From Candidatus Tayloriibacteriota bacterium (GTDB taxonomy: Bacteria > Patescibacteriota > Minisyncoccia > Phycocordibacterales > PALSA-1337), in the NCBI GenBank assembly GCA_026395105.1, contig JAPLZH010000037.1, positions 1-8,725 of the forward strand: DNA of 8,725 nucleotides, written 5' to 3'. Below the pieces are notes generated by a model, which did no database searches, was not told the origin of the DNA, and worked only from the letters and a program-made list of their open reading frames with translations. Position numbers and translations under genes: made by a program. Shown here in pieces: positions 1-6,126 of this stretch (position 1 is its first letter; each line of letters opens with the position of its first letter).

Positions 1-34
1 TGTCCATATATTGTTGTTTTGCGTTAATATCCAT
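1..34 (-). CDS. N-terminal fragment of a gene cut by the window edge, possibly a transposase/integrase
   Basis: An ATG at 34-32 opens a frame that stays open to the window edge and encodes MDINAKQQYMD in 11 codons. No strong Shine-Dalgarno precedes it. A short basic/glutamine N-terminus like this resembles the start of rve-type transposases seen in CPR genomes, but 11 residues cannot identify a family. The main support is context: it sits 125 bp inside a transposon-end-like sequence and reads outward from it. It could equally be a chance ATG. Confidence 0.35.
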   Translation of the reverse strand, partial: MDINAKQQYMD

Positions 35-159
35 GGTTTTACTTATATATTTAGTGTTACAAGCAAATTACCATGGTTTCGGTGTCTTTTTATATGATTG
101 AACCGTCGACCCATAGTGTCATTTTACGTGAGTCGATACGGTGTATTGAGTTTAGGACA
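1..159 (-). mobile_element. Terminal segment of an insertion sequence running off the left edge (putative)
   Basis: The stretch ends on the + strand in TTTAGGACA (151-159), so on the minus strand it begins TGTCCTAAACTC. This gives the 5'-TG...CA-3' terminus typical of DDE transposons and IS elements. Inside it a short motif recurs: GGTGTCTTTTTA (81-92), AGTGTCATTTTA (115-126) and GGTGTATTGAG (140-150). Such sub-terminal repeats are often transposase-binding sites. A minus-strand reading frame opens at position 34 and runs off the edge, as expected for a transposase read away from this end. The other terminus lies outside the window, so the family and the exact boundary are inferred. Confidence 0.45.
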
Positions 160-191
160 GCAACAGAGTATTATTCATTATTAAGTTCGAG

Positions 192-214
192 TGTCCTACT
201 TGAGGGGTAGCTAG
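192..214 (+). repeat. Left copy of a 23-bp imperfect inverted repeat bounding the gene block
   Basis: TGTCCTACTT-GAGG-GGTAGCTAG. The other copy lies at 8591-8613 in inverted orientation and matches at 20 of 23 positions; only the centre differs (GAGG versus CAAA). Read as RNA on this strand, CUACUU (196-201) and GGGUAG (205-210) form a 6-bp stem with two G-U pairs and a GAG loop. The copy starts 17 bp downstream of the ABC-F stop codon. It may be the end of an IS30-type element that a second IS (ending at 159) later interrupted, or the left terminus of the bracketed block. Confidence 0.7.
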
Positions 215-231
215 AGGTTCTTCCATAATCA

Positions 232-1683
232 TTAATTATACAGCAAATAGTCTCTATTTGTCCTAATCTTTTGCACAAAGTATCTATCATGGCTCACGAC
301 TATAAGAGTACCCTCGTATTTCTCTAAACCACTCTCAAGCTCCTCTAAGACCTCTAAATCTAGGTGGTTACTGGGCTCGTCTAGGATTATACAGTTCGGT
401 TTCATTGCGACTAATTCGGCGATAAGGACCCTAGAATACTCCCCAGGACTTAATTCAGAGATATGTTTCTTAACATCATCTTCCGTAATTTTAAATCTAT
501 TTAATATTTGCCTAGCGTCTGGCTCTGGAATCTCCGTAATATCCAGAAATTCCCTTATAACTCTCTTGTCCGTTCGGTTAAACCATCTCTCCTGTGAAAT
601 ATAGCCGATTTTCACATTTTCTCCCCTTTCTATGACACCCTTCGTCGGCAAAATTTCCCCGAGTAGCATTTTAAGAAGTGTGGTCTTCCCTGCGCCGTTT
701 TTACCGACTATATGCAAACGGTCGCCGTATGTTATACGGAGATTTACCGGCCCTATTTTCTTATCGCCAATCTCTTTTACAACATCTTTAATTTCAAAAA
801 CCTTCACCCCACCCCTTTCATTTTCAAAAACGACTTTTAAGGGCAGTCCGTCATAAGGCTTCTTAATTTCCTCCGTTTCCTCCTGATATTTCTCCAGCCT
901 ATCCTTCATAACTTTCGCACGGCGCCCTGCCCGTCCCTCTTTATCACGAAGGTAAGCCGCCTGAGGCTTCTCCTTCTCATGCATCGGCAAATTTTTATTA
1001 TCGAATCTCTTATTTTCAATTTCCCGAACCCAGTTTACCCTTTCGACTAGCGAAGAATGAAGCCTCTCCACCTTCTCTACTTTTTCACTATATTCTTTCC
1101 AAAGGCGCTCTATCTTTGCCTTTCTTTCCTTTGCATATTCAGAGTAATTTCCATCATAAATGTAAGACGACTTAGTTTTATGATCTATTTCCACTATTTT
1201 AGTGACAGTATTATCTAAAAACATACGGTCATGAGAGACTATGAGAAATGCTTTCGAGCTTTTTAAAACCAGATTTTCGACCATTCGGAGGCCGTCCTCA
1301 TCCAGATTATTAGTCGGTTCGTCTAGTATGAATAGGTCGGCCGTAGAAACCATAATATTTTGCAAAATTTTCTTAGCGATTTCCCCACCACTCAGATTTT
1401 CATTCTCTGTCCCTAAATGAATTTGAGGCAAATATTCTATTTTTATCTTTTTTGAGCAGTTTATTACGCCCCCGTCTTTTTCTAAAAGACCGGCTATGAT
1501 TTTAAGAAGCGTACTCTTTCCAGAACCATTTGCCCCGACAAGCCCGATTTTTTCATTCTTTGCCACAGTAAAAGAAACATCCCGAAGCACTTCAGTTTGA
1601 TCAAACTTTTTAGATATATGACTGCAGGAAAATATAGTATTTTTAGCAGTGCCAGATATTCCCGATTTTTTAATTTTATTCAT
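232..1683 (-). CDS. ABC-F family ATPase with antibiotic-resistance (Vga/Msr/Lsa)-like architecture
   Basis: A 483-aa soluble protein with two ABC ATPase domains and no membrane segments. NBD1: Walker A GANGSGKST (50-58), signature LSGGE (97-101), Walker B ending DE (121-122), H-switch SHDR (150-153). NBD2: Walker A GKNGAGKTT (327-335), signature LSPGE (411-415), Walker B ending DE (435-436), H-switch SHDR (464-467). Both catalytic glutamates are present. A basic helical linker (about 172-284) separates the domains; in this family the linker reaches the ribosomal P-site tRNA. NBD1 is short: Walker A to signature is about 38 residues against about 75 in NBD2, so the Arm region is absent. That is the plan of ARE ABC-F proteins rather than EttA/Uup. 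The start ATG overlaps the RhuM stop (ATGA), implying coupled translation. Family membership is sure; a role in resistance or ribosome rescue is inferred. No terminator is obvious downstream. Confidence 0.93.
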   Translation of the reverse strand: MNKIKKSGISGTAKNTIFSCSHISKKFDQTEVLRDVSFTVAKNEKIGLVGANGSGKSTLLKIIAGLLEKDGGVINCSKKIKIEYLPQIHLGTENENLSGGEIAKKILQNIMVSTADLFILDEPTNNLDEDGLRMVENLVLKSSKAFLIVSHDRMFLDNTVTKIVEIDHKTKSSYIYDGNYSEYAKERKAKIERLWKEYSEKVEKVERLHSSLVERVNWVREIENKRFDNKNLPMHEKEKPQAAYLRDKEGRAGRRAKVMKDRLEKYQEETEEIKKPYDGLPLKVVFENERGGVKVFEIKDVVKEIGDKKIGPVNLRITYGDRLHIVGKNGAGKTTLLKMLLGEILPTKGVIERGENVKIGYISQERWFNRTDKRVIREFLDITEIPEPDARQILNRFKITEDDVKKHISELSPGEYSRVLIAELVAMKPNCIILDEPSNHLDLEVLEELESGLEKYEGTLIVVSHDRYFVQKIRTNRDYLLYN

Positions 1684-2696
1684 GACTTTCTTTTTCTATT
1701 TTTTGATGATAACTTTTTTCTTTTCACATCCTCGATAGCTTTTAGTGCCACTTCATCAAATTCGACGTCTTGTCGCGCTTCTATTTGCTTATACTCATCG
1801 AATTTCTTCTCGGCGATCTCCTTCATTAATTCATGTGAAATCTTACTGGCGTCTTTCAGTATATTTCTATCGTTTATAGTTAAGAATCCGTGTAATTTCT
1901 CTATCCAATCTTTCATATACATAGGTACTCGCCTCATGGCCTGGCCTTCTGCAAATATGAGGTACTGCTCGACTAAGTTATTTAGCTGTAACAGTTCCTG
2001 CTCATTTAGATAATTCTTCGCTATGATAACTTCTTCTTTCGTCGGCTTCGCTCCCCGGAAATTCGTAAGACCCATATTCGGTTTCTTTACATCGATCCTA
2101 TTTGCGACTATTTCCACTGCAGTACTCCCAGTTATCGCATAGTGCACTTTATTCTGCACTGTCTTAAAAAAGAGAATACTTTGCTCATCTGTAGGATCAT
2201 AGTCAACACTAGTGGCATAAATATCGGTGATTTTCCTGTAGAATCTCTTTTCACTGGCTCGAATGTCCGTAATACGACGAGACAACTCTTCGAAATAATC
2301 AAACGGTAAGTCTGGGTTCTTCAATCGCTCATCGTCTAGCACAAAACCCTTTATGATGTATTCTGATAGGCGCTCAGTGGCCCATTTGCGGAATGCGGTG
2401 CCTTGAACAGATTTTACCCTATAGCCGACCGCAATGATGATGTCTAAACTGTAATAATTTGTAGGTTTTACAAGAAAATCGGAATTTCCGATTTTCTGAA
2501 TAGTTAGGCCTTCTATGAGTTCCCCCTCTTTATATATATTTAAGATATGTTCATTTATGGTCGATCTAGCTTTATCAAAAAGCTTTGCCATATGTTCTAA
2601 ACTTAGCCATACCGTATTATTATCAAATCGCACATCGATTTTAACTTTGCCATTTTGGTCTTTGTATATGACGATCTGAGAGTTCGGGTTTTTCAT
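1680..2696 (-). CDS. RhuM family protein
   Basis: A 338-aa protein that matches the RhuM (virulence_RhuM) family along its whole length. The N-terminus carries a DNA-binding-like helical segment (about 28-60, VWLSLEHMAKLFDKARSTIN). The family hallmark follows: YYSLDIIIAVGYRV (81-94), then QGTAFRKWAT (98-107), YIIKGF (113-118) and LDDERL (120-125). A second helical domain covers about 130-290, and the tail is very basic (326-338). RhuM proteins are widespread in mobile regions. Their biochemical role is not settled; the N-terminal block is usually seen as DNA-binding, and Fic/Doc-type toxin partners or fusions are known. No Fic motif is visible here. The TGA stop overlaps the ABC-F start by 4 nt, so the two probably act or are regulated together. 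A putative promoter lies 14 bp upstream of the start; no Shine-Dalgarno is seen. Confidence 0.9.
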   Translation of the reverse strand: MKNPNSQIVIYKDQNGKVKIDVRFDNNTVWLSLEHMAKLFDKARSTINEHILNIYKEGELIEGLTIQKIGNSDFLVKPTNYYSLDIIIAVGYRVKSVQGTAFRKWATERLSEYIIKGFVLDDERLKNPDLPFDYFEELSRRITDIRASEKRFYRKITDIYATSVDYDPTDEQSILFFKTVQNKVHYAITGSTAVEIVANRIDVKKPNMGLTNFRGAKPTKEEVIIAKNYLNEQELLQLNNLVEQYLIFAEGQAMRRVPMYMKDWIEKLHGFLTINDRNILKDASKISHELMKEIAEKKFDEYKQIEARQDVEFDEVALKAIEDVKRKKLSSKNRKRKS

Positions 2697-2710
2697 ATCG
2701 GAATTTGTTT

Positions 2711-2740
2711 ATATTAGTAAGTCATTAACCACACTGCAAA
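2711..2740 (-). promoter_or_regulatory. Putative promoter of the RhuM/ABC-F pair
   Basis: On the minus strand TTTGCA (2740-2735) and TAATAT (2716-2711) are separated by 18 bp, resembling -35 and -10 boxes. The -10 ends 14 bp before the RhuM ATG, so a transcript would have a very short leader. The gap between the SPFH and RhuM genes is 65 bp, enough for its own promoter. This is a by-eye match only. Confidence 0.35.
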
Positions 2741-2761
2741 CTGTCGGCGGACCAAAGAATA

Positions 2762-3520
2762 TTATTTCTTCGAAGAATCCTGTCTGATCGTCGCGAAAGC
2801 CTCCTGAACAGTAGTCATAAACTGGGCTGGGAAAATGATGGTGGAGTTTTTCTCGGTGGCGATTTCGGCCATTGTCTGAAGAGTGCGGAGCTGAAGGGCG
2901 ACAGGATGTGCTGATATGAGATCAGCTGCTTCACCGAGCTTCTGAGCTGCTTCGAATTCACCCTGAGCTGCCACTATCTTTGCCCTTCTTTCTCTCTCTG
3001 CCTCTGCTTCCTTTGCCATCGCTCTCTGCATATTATCAGGCAAAGTGATGTCCTTAATTTCCACAGCTGTGACCTGCACACCCCACGGCTCTGTGTGTTG
3101 GTCTATAACATCCTTAATAGTACTGTTAATATCAGCGGTCTGAGAAAGTAACTGATCTAGCTTAAAACGGCCGATAACATTTCTGACTGTTGTCTGACTG
3201 ATCTGATTCACCGCTTCATGAACGTTTTCTATGGCCACCACAGACTTCATAGAATCCACTATGTGATAGTAGGCCACGGCGGCTATATCTATAGAAACAT
3301 TGTCTTTAGTAATTATTTTCTGAGAAGGAATGTTCATCGTGATAGTGCGAAGGGTGACTTTCGTCATATTCTCTAGTATAGGTATGAGGATTATGAGCCC
3401 CGGACCACGAACACCCGTAGCTTTACCTAAAAAGAAAATCACTCCACGGTCATACTCCTTCACTATCCTAAGTGATACTAATCCGAGAAAAACGATGATG
3501 GCGATAATGGCTATAATCAT
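2762..3520 (-). CDS. SPFH/Band 7 (stomatin/slipin-like) membrane protein
   Basis: A 252-aa protein. Residues 1-17 form one N-terminal membrane helix, then the SPFH core begins with the classic sequence KEYDRGVIFFLGKATGVRGPG (21-41). Other family marks are the segment around IPSQKIITKDNVSI (64-77), IGRFKLDQLLSQ (116-127), the strand WGVQVTAVEIKDI (146-158) and a charged helix rich in A/E/R (163-200) leading to a C-terminal oligomerisation region. Length and layout match bacterial slipins, which form ring-like assemblies at the membrane and recruit or restrain proteases. The NfeD partner often found beside slipins is absent. The upstream neighbour is instead a zinc peptidase gene. An extended -10 promoter lies just upstream; AGGA sits 13 nt before the ATG, far for an efficient Shine-Dalgarno. 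The family call is firm. Confidence 0.93.
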   Translation of the reverse strand: MIIAIIAIIVFLGLVSLRIVKEYDRGVIFFLGKATGVRGPGLIILIPILENMTKVTLRTITMNIPSQKIITKDNVSIDIAAVAYYHIVDSMKSVVAIENVHEAVNQISQTTVRNVIGRFKLDQLLSQTADINSTIKDVIDQHTEPWGVQVTAVEIKDITLPDNMQRAMAKEAEAERERRAKIVAAQGEFEAAQKLGEAADLISAHPVALQLRTLQTMAEIATEKNSTIIFPAQFMTTVQEAFATIRQDSSKK

Positions 3521-3547
3521 AAAAGTTAAATTATCCTATATATTCGC

Positions 3548-3556
3548 ATTATAACA
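3548..3556 (-). promoter_or_regulatory. Extended -10 promoter of the SPFH gene
   Basis: Minus-strand TGTTATAAT is a perfect extended -10 (TGn-TATAAT). It lies 27 bp upstream of the SPFH ATG, which would give a leader of about 20 nt. The best -35 candidate is TTGAAG at 3578-3573 with a long 19-bp spacer, so the promoter probably relies on the TG extension. The TAA stop codon of the upstream peptidase gene (3551-3549) is embedded in the -10 box. Confidence 0.5.
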
Positions 3557-3908
3557 TATTCGTCCTAATTTTCTTCAAAATTTGCCTTCTTTCCCTATAG
3601 TCTGGGATAGTGCGCTCGACGAGTGCCCAGAATTTAGAGGAATGATTAAATTCACCTAGATGGCAAATTTCATGAACAATTACATAGTCGGCCAGCCTTT
3701 CAGGTAGCAGAATAAGCCTATAATTAAAGTTCAAATTCCCCTTTTTCGAACAGCTTCCCCAGCGAGTCCTCTGATTTCTAATACTAATCCTATTAATTTT
3801 ATAGCCATAAAACTTATTAAATTCTTCGGATTTTCTCTCTATAAAAGCACGGGCATTTTCTCTATTTTTTAAATACTCTTGTCGCTCCTCTCTTTTGCCT
3901 CTTCTCAT
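3549..3908 (-). CDS. Minimal YgjP/SprT-like (DUF45, M48-related) zinc metallopeptidase
   Basis: A 119-aa protein holding only the C-terminal catalytic half of the YgjP (DUF45) family, whose usual members are about 230 aa. A basic N-terminal helix (1-32) leads into the family signature RTRWGSCS (47-54), then NLNFNYRLILLPERLADYVI (58-77), the zinc motif HEICH (79-83, catalytic E80), the third ligand in NHSSKFW (88-94, H89) and PDY (102-104). All three zinc ligands and the glutamate are present, so an active peptidase fold is likely. There is no signal peptide or membrane helix. It follows the small membrane protein gene by 20 bp and lies 28 bp before the SPFH gene, suggesting work at the membrane. 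The substrate is unknown. The missing N-terminal half is either a natural short form or an old truncation; the ATG is the plausible start. Confidence 0.85.
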   Translation of the reverse strand: MRRGKREERQEYLKNRENARAFIERKSEEFNKFYGYKINRISIRNQRTRWGSCSKKGNLNFNYRLILLPERLADYVIVHEICHLGEFNHSSKFWALVERTIPDYRERRQILKKIRTNML

Positions 3909-3928
3909 TTTATTTTATGAAAGATTTA

Positions 3929-4189
3929 TTATCTTCCAGATACTATGATGAATAGAACTCTGCTAACTGCACCTATAATTCCCACAGTTATACTAATAAC
4001 ACCTAATATCTTAGCTCCATCTTTTCTAGCGATAGCACCTAGATATATAGCGATGAGTGAGATAATAAGCGGAACGATAGCGACAGTGAATAATGTTTTT
4101 CCTAATCTTAAAATTTCTATTAAGACCATTGAAAATAGTGCGATTACACTTAATATTATTCCGATTATTCCTTTGAATTCTGCGCTCAT
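3929..4189 (-). CDS. Small hydrophobic protein with three predicted membrane segments
   Basis: An 86-aa protein, almost entirely hydrophobic. Membrane segments fall at about 7-27, 34-54 and 59-84, with short charged connectors (EILRLGK near 25-31 and ARKDGAK near 54-60). I do not recognise a family; it recalls short DUF4190-like membrane proteins in size and glycine content only. It has its own extended -10 promoter and is followed after 20 bp by the zinc peptidase gene, so it is probably the first gene of that unit. A frame also stays open on the opposite strand here, but that one lacks gene context, while this frame has a promoter, co-orientation and tight spacing. Confidence 0.7.
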   Translation of the reverse strand: MSAEFKGIIGIILSVIALFSMVLIEILRLGKTLFTVAIVPLIISLIAIYLGAIARKDGAKILGVISITVGIIGAVSRVLFIIVSGR

Positions 4190-4224
4190 GATTTTTATAT
4201 TAATTAATTACTTTTATACATATT

Positions 4225-4233
4225 ATTATAACA
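4225..4233 (-). promoter_or_regulatory. Extended -10 promoter of the membrane protein-peptidase unit
   Basis: Minus-strand TGTTATAAT, identical to the element before the SPFH gene, lies 35 bp upstream of the ATG at 4189 and 13 bp past the stop codon of the ABC exporter. No good -35 is seen at the usual distance (AGAATA at 4253-4248). The expected leader is about 28 nt and very AT-rich. Confidence 0.5.
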
Positions 4234-4246
4234 CGTAAGACTTTTA

Positions 4247-6058
4247 TTATTCTTCGGTACTTCCTATAAACCCCTTCGACTGCAGTGACCAGAGCTTTGC
4301 ATAAAGTCCGCCTTTTTCTACGAGTTCATCATGAGCACCTTCTTCGAGGACTTTTCCCTGCTCTATAACGACTATTCGATTCATTTTTCTAATAGTAGAA
4401 AGACGGTGAGCTATGACGATAACCGTTTTATCTTTCATAAGATTTTCCAATGCATCCTGAATAAGCATTTCTGAATGTGAATCTAGGCTGGAGGTAGCCT
4501 CATCGAGAATAAGAATCGGAGCATTTTTAAGAATGGCGCGGGCGATAGCCACTCTCTGCCGTTCTCCACCTGAGAGCTTAACTCCTCTTTCTCCGACGAA
4601 AGTATCATAGCCATAAGGAAATGTTTCTATAAATTCATGGCAATGAGCCAGTTTAGAAGCATTGATGACTTCCTCGTCTGTCGCCCCTGTTTTTCCATAG
4701 CAAATATTATCACGAAGCGTACGGTGGAAAAGTATAGGATCCTGTGGCACGAAACTGATAGCCTCACGGAGACTTCCCTGAGTAATTTCCTTAATATCCT
4801 GACCATCTATTTGTATAATTCCCTTTTGAATATCATAAAGTCGAAGAAGAAGCCTGACTAATGTAGATTTTCCTGCCCCAGACGGACCGACTAGTCCTAT
4901 TCTTTCACCAGATTTAACATCTAAATTTATTCCATCTAGCACTGGCGTAGACTCATTAAAGGCAAAGTGAACATCAGTTAGTTTTATAACCCCACCATTT
5001 ACATGAAGTGGTTTTGCCCCCGTCATATCCTTAATACCGTGTGTAAGCTTTAGAATTTCCACCATTTCTTTCGCATCTGCGAAGGCTTCATAGAGATAGC
5101 GTAACATTCTACTCCATCCCCAGAAATTATTCATAAGGCCGATAATATATATCTGAATGAGTATAAAAGTTCCAGCCGTTACCTTTCCCATTCCCCAGAA
5201 TTTTATAGCGATGTAGAAAATTATAAATTCTATACCGATATTTAGGAAAGCCTGAATAGCTTCTATAATATTCGCCACATTCCATTTCTTAGCGAGTGCT
5301 TTGGTATGAGTAGTATTCGCTTCATCAAATATCTTTGCCTCATGAGAAAATCTACTAAAAGTCAGAACTGTAGCATGGTTAGATAGGCTGTCAGAGAGTG
5401 ATGCGGAGGCGCGTGATTCCACTTCAGCGGAGATGATGTTATAGGGAATTTTCCATTTTGCAAAAATAGAAGAGAGAATGAAAAATATAATCATCCAGAC
5501 TATAACTGCATAGGCAAAGATAGGTTCGGTGTACCAGAGAACTATAGCGATACCCGCGACCTTAACGAGAAGCGGAATAATTTCACTGAATAATCTATCA
5601 GTCACGCCTTCGAAGGAGCGCATAAAGCGGTTAATTTTCTGAACAAGCGATCCGCTGAAAGTGTTATTAAAAAATGAATAGGAATGGCCGATGACATATT
5701 CGAAACTTCTCTGGCGGAGGCGATTCATAATATTTGACTGAAAATGCACCATGGCAAATGCGTAAATTCGTACAGCTATCCAGCTAATTCCATTCAGTAG
5801 AAGTACATAGAGTATTGTGCTTATGAGTTCAGAAACCACCTCTGCCGTAGGACTGCCTGATATGAGATCAAAGAGATGTTTATAGAAAATCGGAGCGAAA
5901 ATACCCGTGGCGATTACGGGCACAATGGTAAATACCGTGACTATAAATATAGTCAGCCAGTACCCACGAGCCGCCTTTAAATACTCCCTTAAAACATCGC
6001 CGTTTGAAACCTTAGGGTATTCCGGACGATGAGGGTTCTTCACATGAGATTTATCCAT
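4247..6058 (-). CDS. ABC exporter half-transporter (fused permease and ATPase, ABCB/MsbA-like)
   Basis: A 603-aa protein with a type IV ABC exporter layout. An N-terminal membrane domain (about 33-325) with six predicted helices is fused to an ATPase domain (about 350-595). ATPase motifs are complete: A-loop aromatic F367, Walker A GPSGAGKST (391-399), Q-loop Q439, signature LSGGE (495-499), Walker B ILILDE (515-520) with catalytic E520, D-loop SSLD (523-526) and switch H551. One gene of this size normally works as a homodimer that exports lipids, peptides or drugs; the substrate cannot be read from sequence. It has the best ribosome-binding site here, AGGA at 6070-6067, 8 nt before ATG. A 68-bp gap separates it from the upstream nuclease-fold gene. 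No partner exporter gene, peptidase C39 domain or precursor peptide is next to it, which argues against a dedicated bacteriocin exporter. Confidence 0.95.
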   Translation of the reverse strand: MDKSHVKNPHRPEYPKVSNGDVLREYLKAARGYWLTIFIVTVFTIVPVIATGIFAPIFYKHLFDLISGSPTAEVVSELISTILYVLLLNGISWIAVRIYAFAMVHFQSNIMNRLRQRSFEYVIGHSYSFFNNTFSGSLVQKINRFMRSFEGVTDRLFSEIIPLLVKVAGIAIVLWYTEPIFAYAVIVWMIIFFILSSIFAKWKIPYNIISAEVESRASASLSDSLSNHATVLTFSRFSHEAKIFDEANTTHTKALAKKWNVANIIEAIQAFLNIGIEFIIFYIAIKFWGMGKVTAGTFILIQIYIIGLMNNFWGWSRMLRYLYEAFADAKEMVEILKLTHGIKDMTGAKPLHVNGGVIKLTDVHFAFNESTPVLDGINLDVKSGERIGLVGPSGAGKSTLVRLLLRLYDIQKGIIQIDGQDIKEITQGSLREAISFVPQDPILFHRTLRDNICYGKTGATDEEVINASKLAHCHEFIETFPYGYDTFVGERGVKLSGGERQRVAIARAILKNAPILILDEATSSLDSHSEMLIQDALENLMKDKTVIVIAHRLSTIRKMNRIVVIEQGKVLEEGAHDELVEKGGLYAKLWSLQSKGFIGSTEE

Positions 6059-6070
6059 AGAATATATCCT

Positions 6071-6099
6071 AATATATTTGAGGGCAAAAAGCGAGGCAA
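6071..6099 (-). promoter_or_regulatory. Weak candidate promoter of the ABC exporter
   Basis: Minus-strand TTGCCT (6099-6094) and TATATT (6076-6071) have an ideal 17-bp spacer. The -10 lies only 12 bp before the ATG and abuts the AGGA ribosome-binding site, so a transcript from here would start inside or after that site. The box match may therefore be fortuitous or serve a leaderless transcript. Confidence 0.3.
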
Positions 6100-6126
6100 A
6101 ATTAGTCTTTATTTACAAAAGCATCT

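Noticed and set aside
181..220. tRNA-like GTTCGAG and GGTTC strings
   Set aside because: No acceptor, D or anticodon stems can be formed around them; no tRNA found in the window.
1680..1683. UGA recoding to glycine
   Set aside because: RhuM ends at TGA at its normal family length and the orphan gene also ends at TGA before a terminator, so TGA acts as a stop.
1597..2013. Long open frame on the plus strand over the ABC-F/RhuM junction
   Set aside because: Phe/Ser-rich low-complexity product opposite two firmly identified genes; a shadow of lysine-rich coding on the minus strand.
2766..2777. Perfect 12-bp palindrome TTCTTCGAAGAA
   Set aside because: Lies within the last codons of the SPFH gene (residues near SSKK) with no T-tract after it; not a terminator and probably chance.
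3929..4189. Small membrane protein as an NfeD partner of the slipin
   Set aside because: NfeD has a soluble OB-fold after its membrane part; this protein ends with its last membrane segment.
3945..4238. 97-codon plus-strand frame opposite the small membrane protein
   Set aside because: Both strands read as hydrophobic, but only the minus frame has a promoter, co-orientation and operon spacing.
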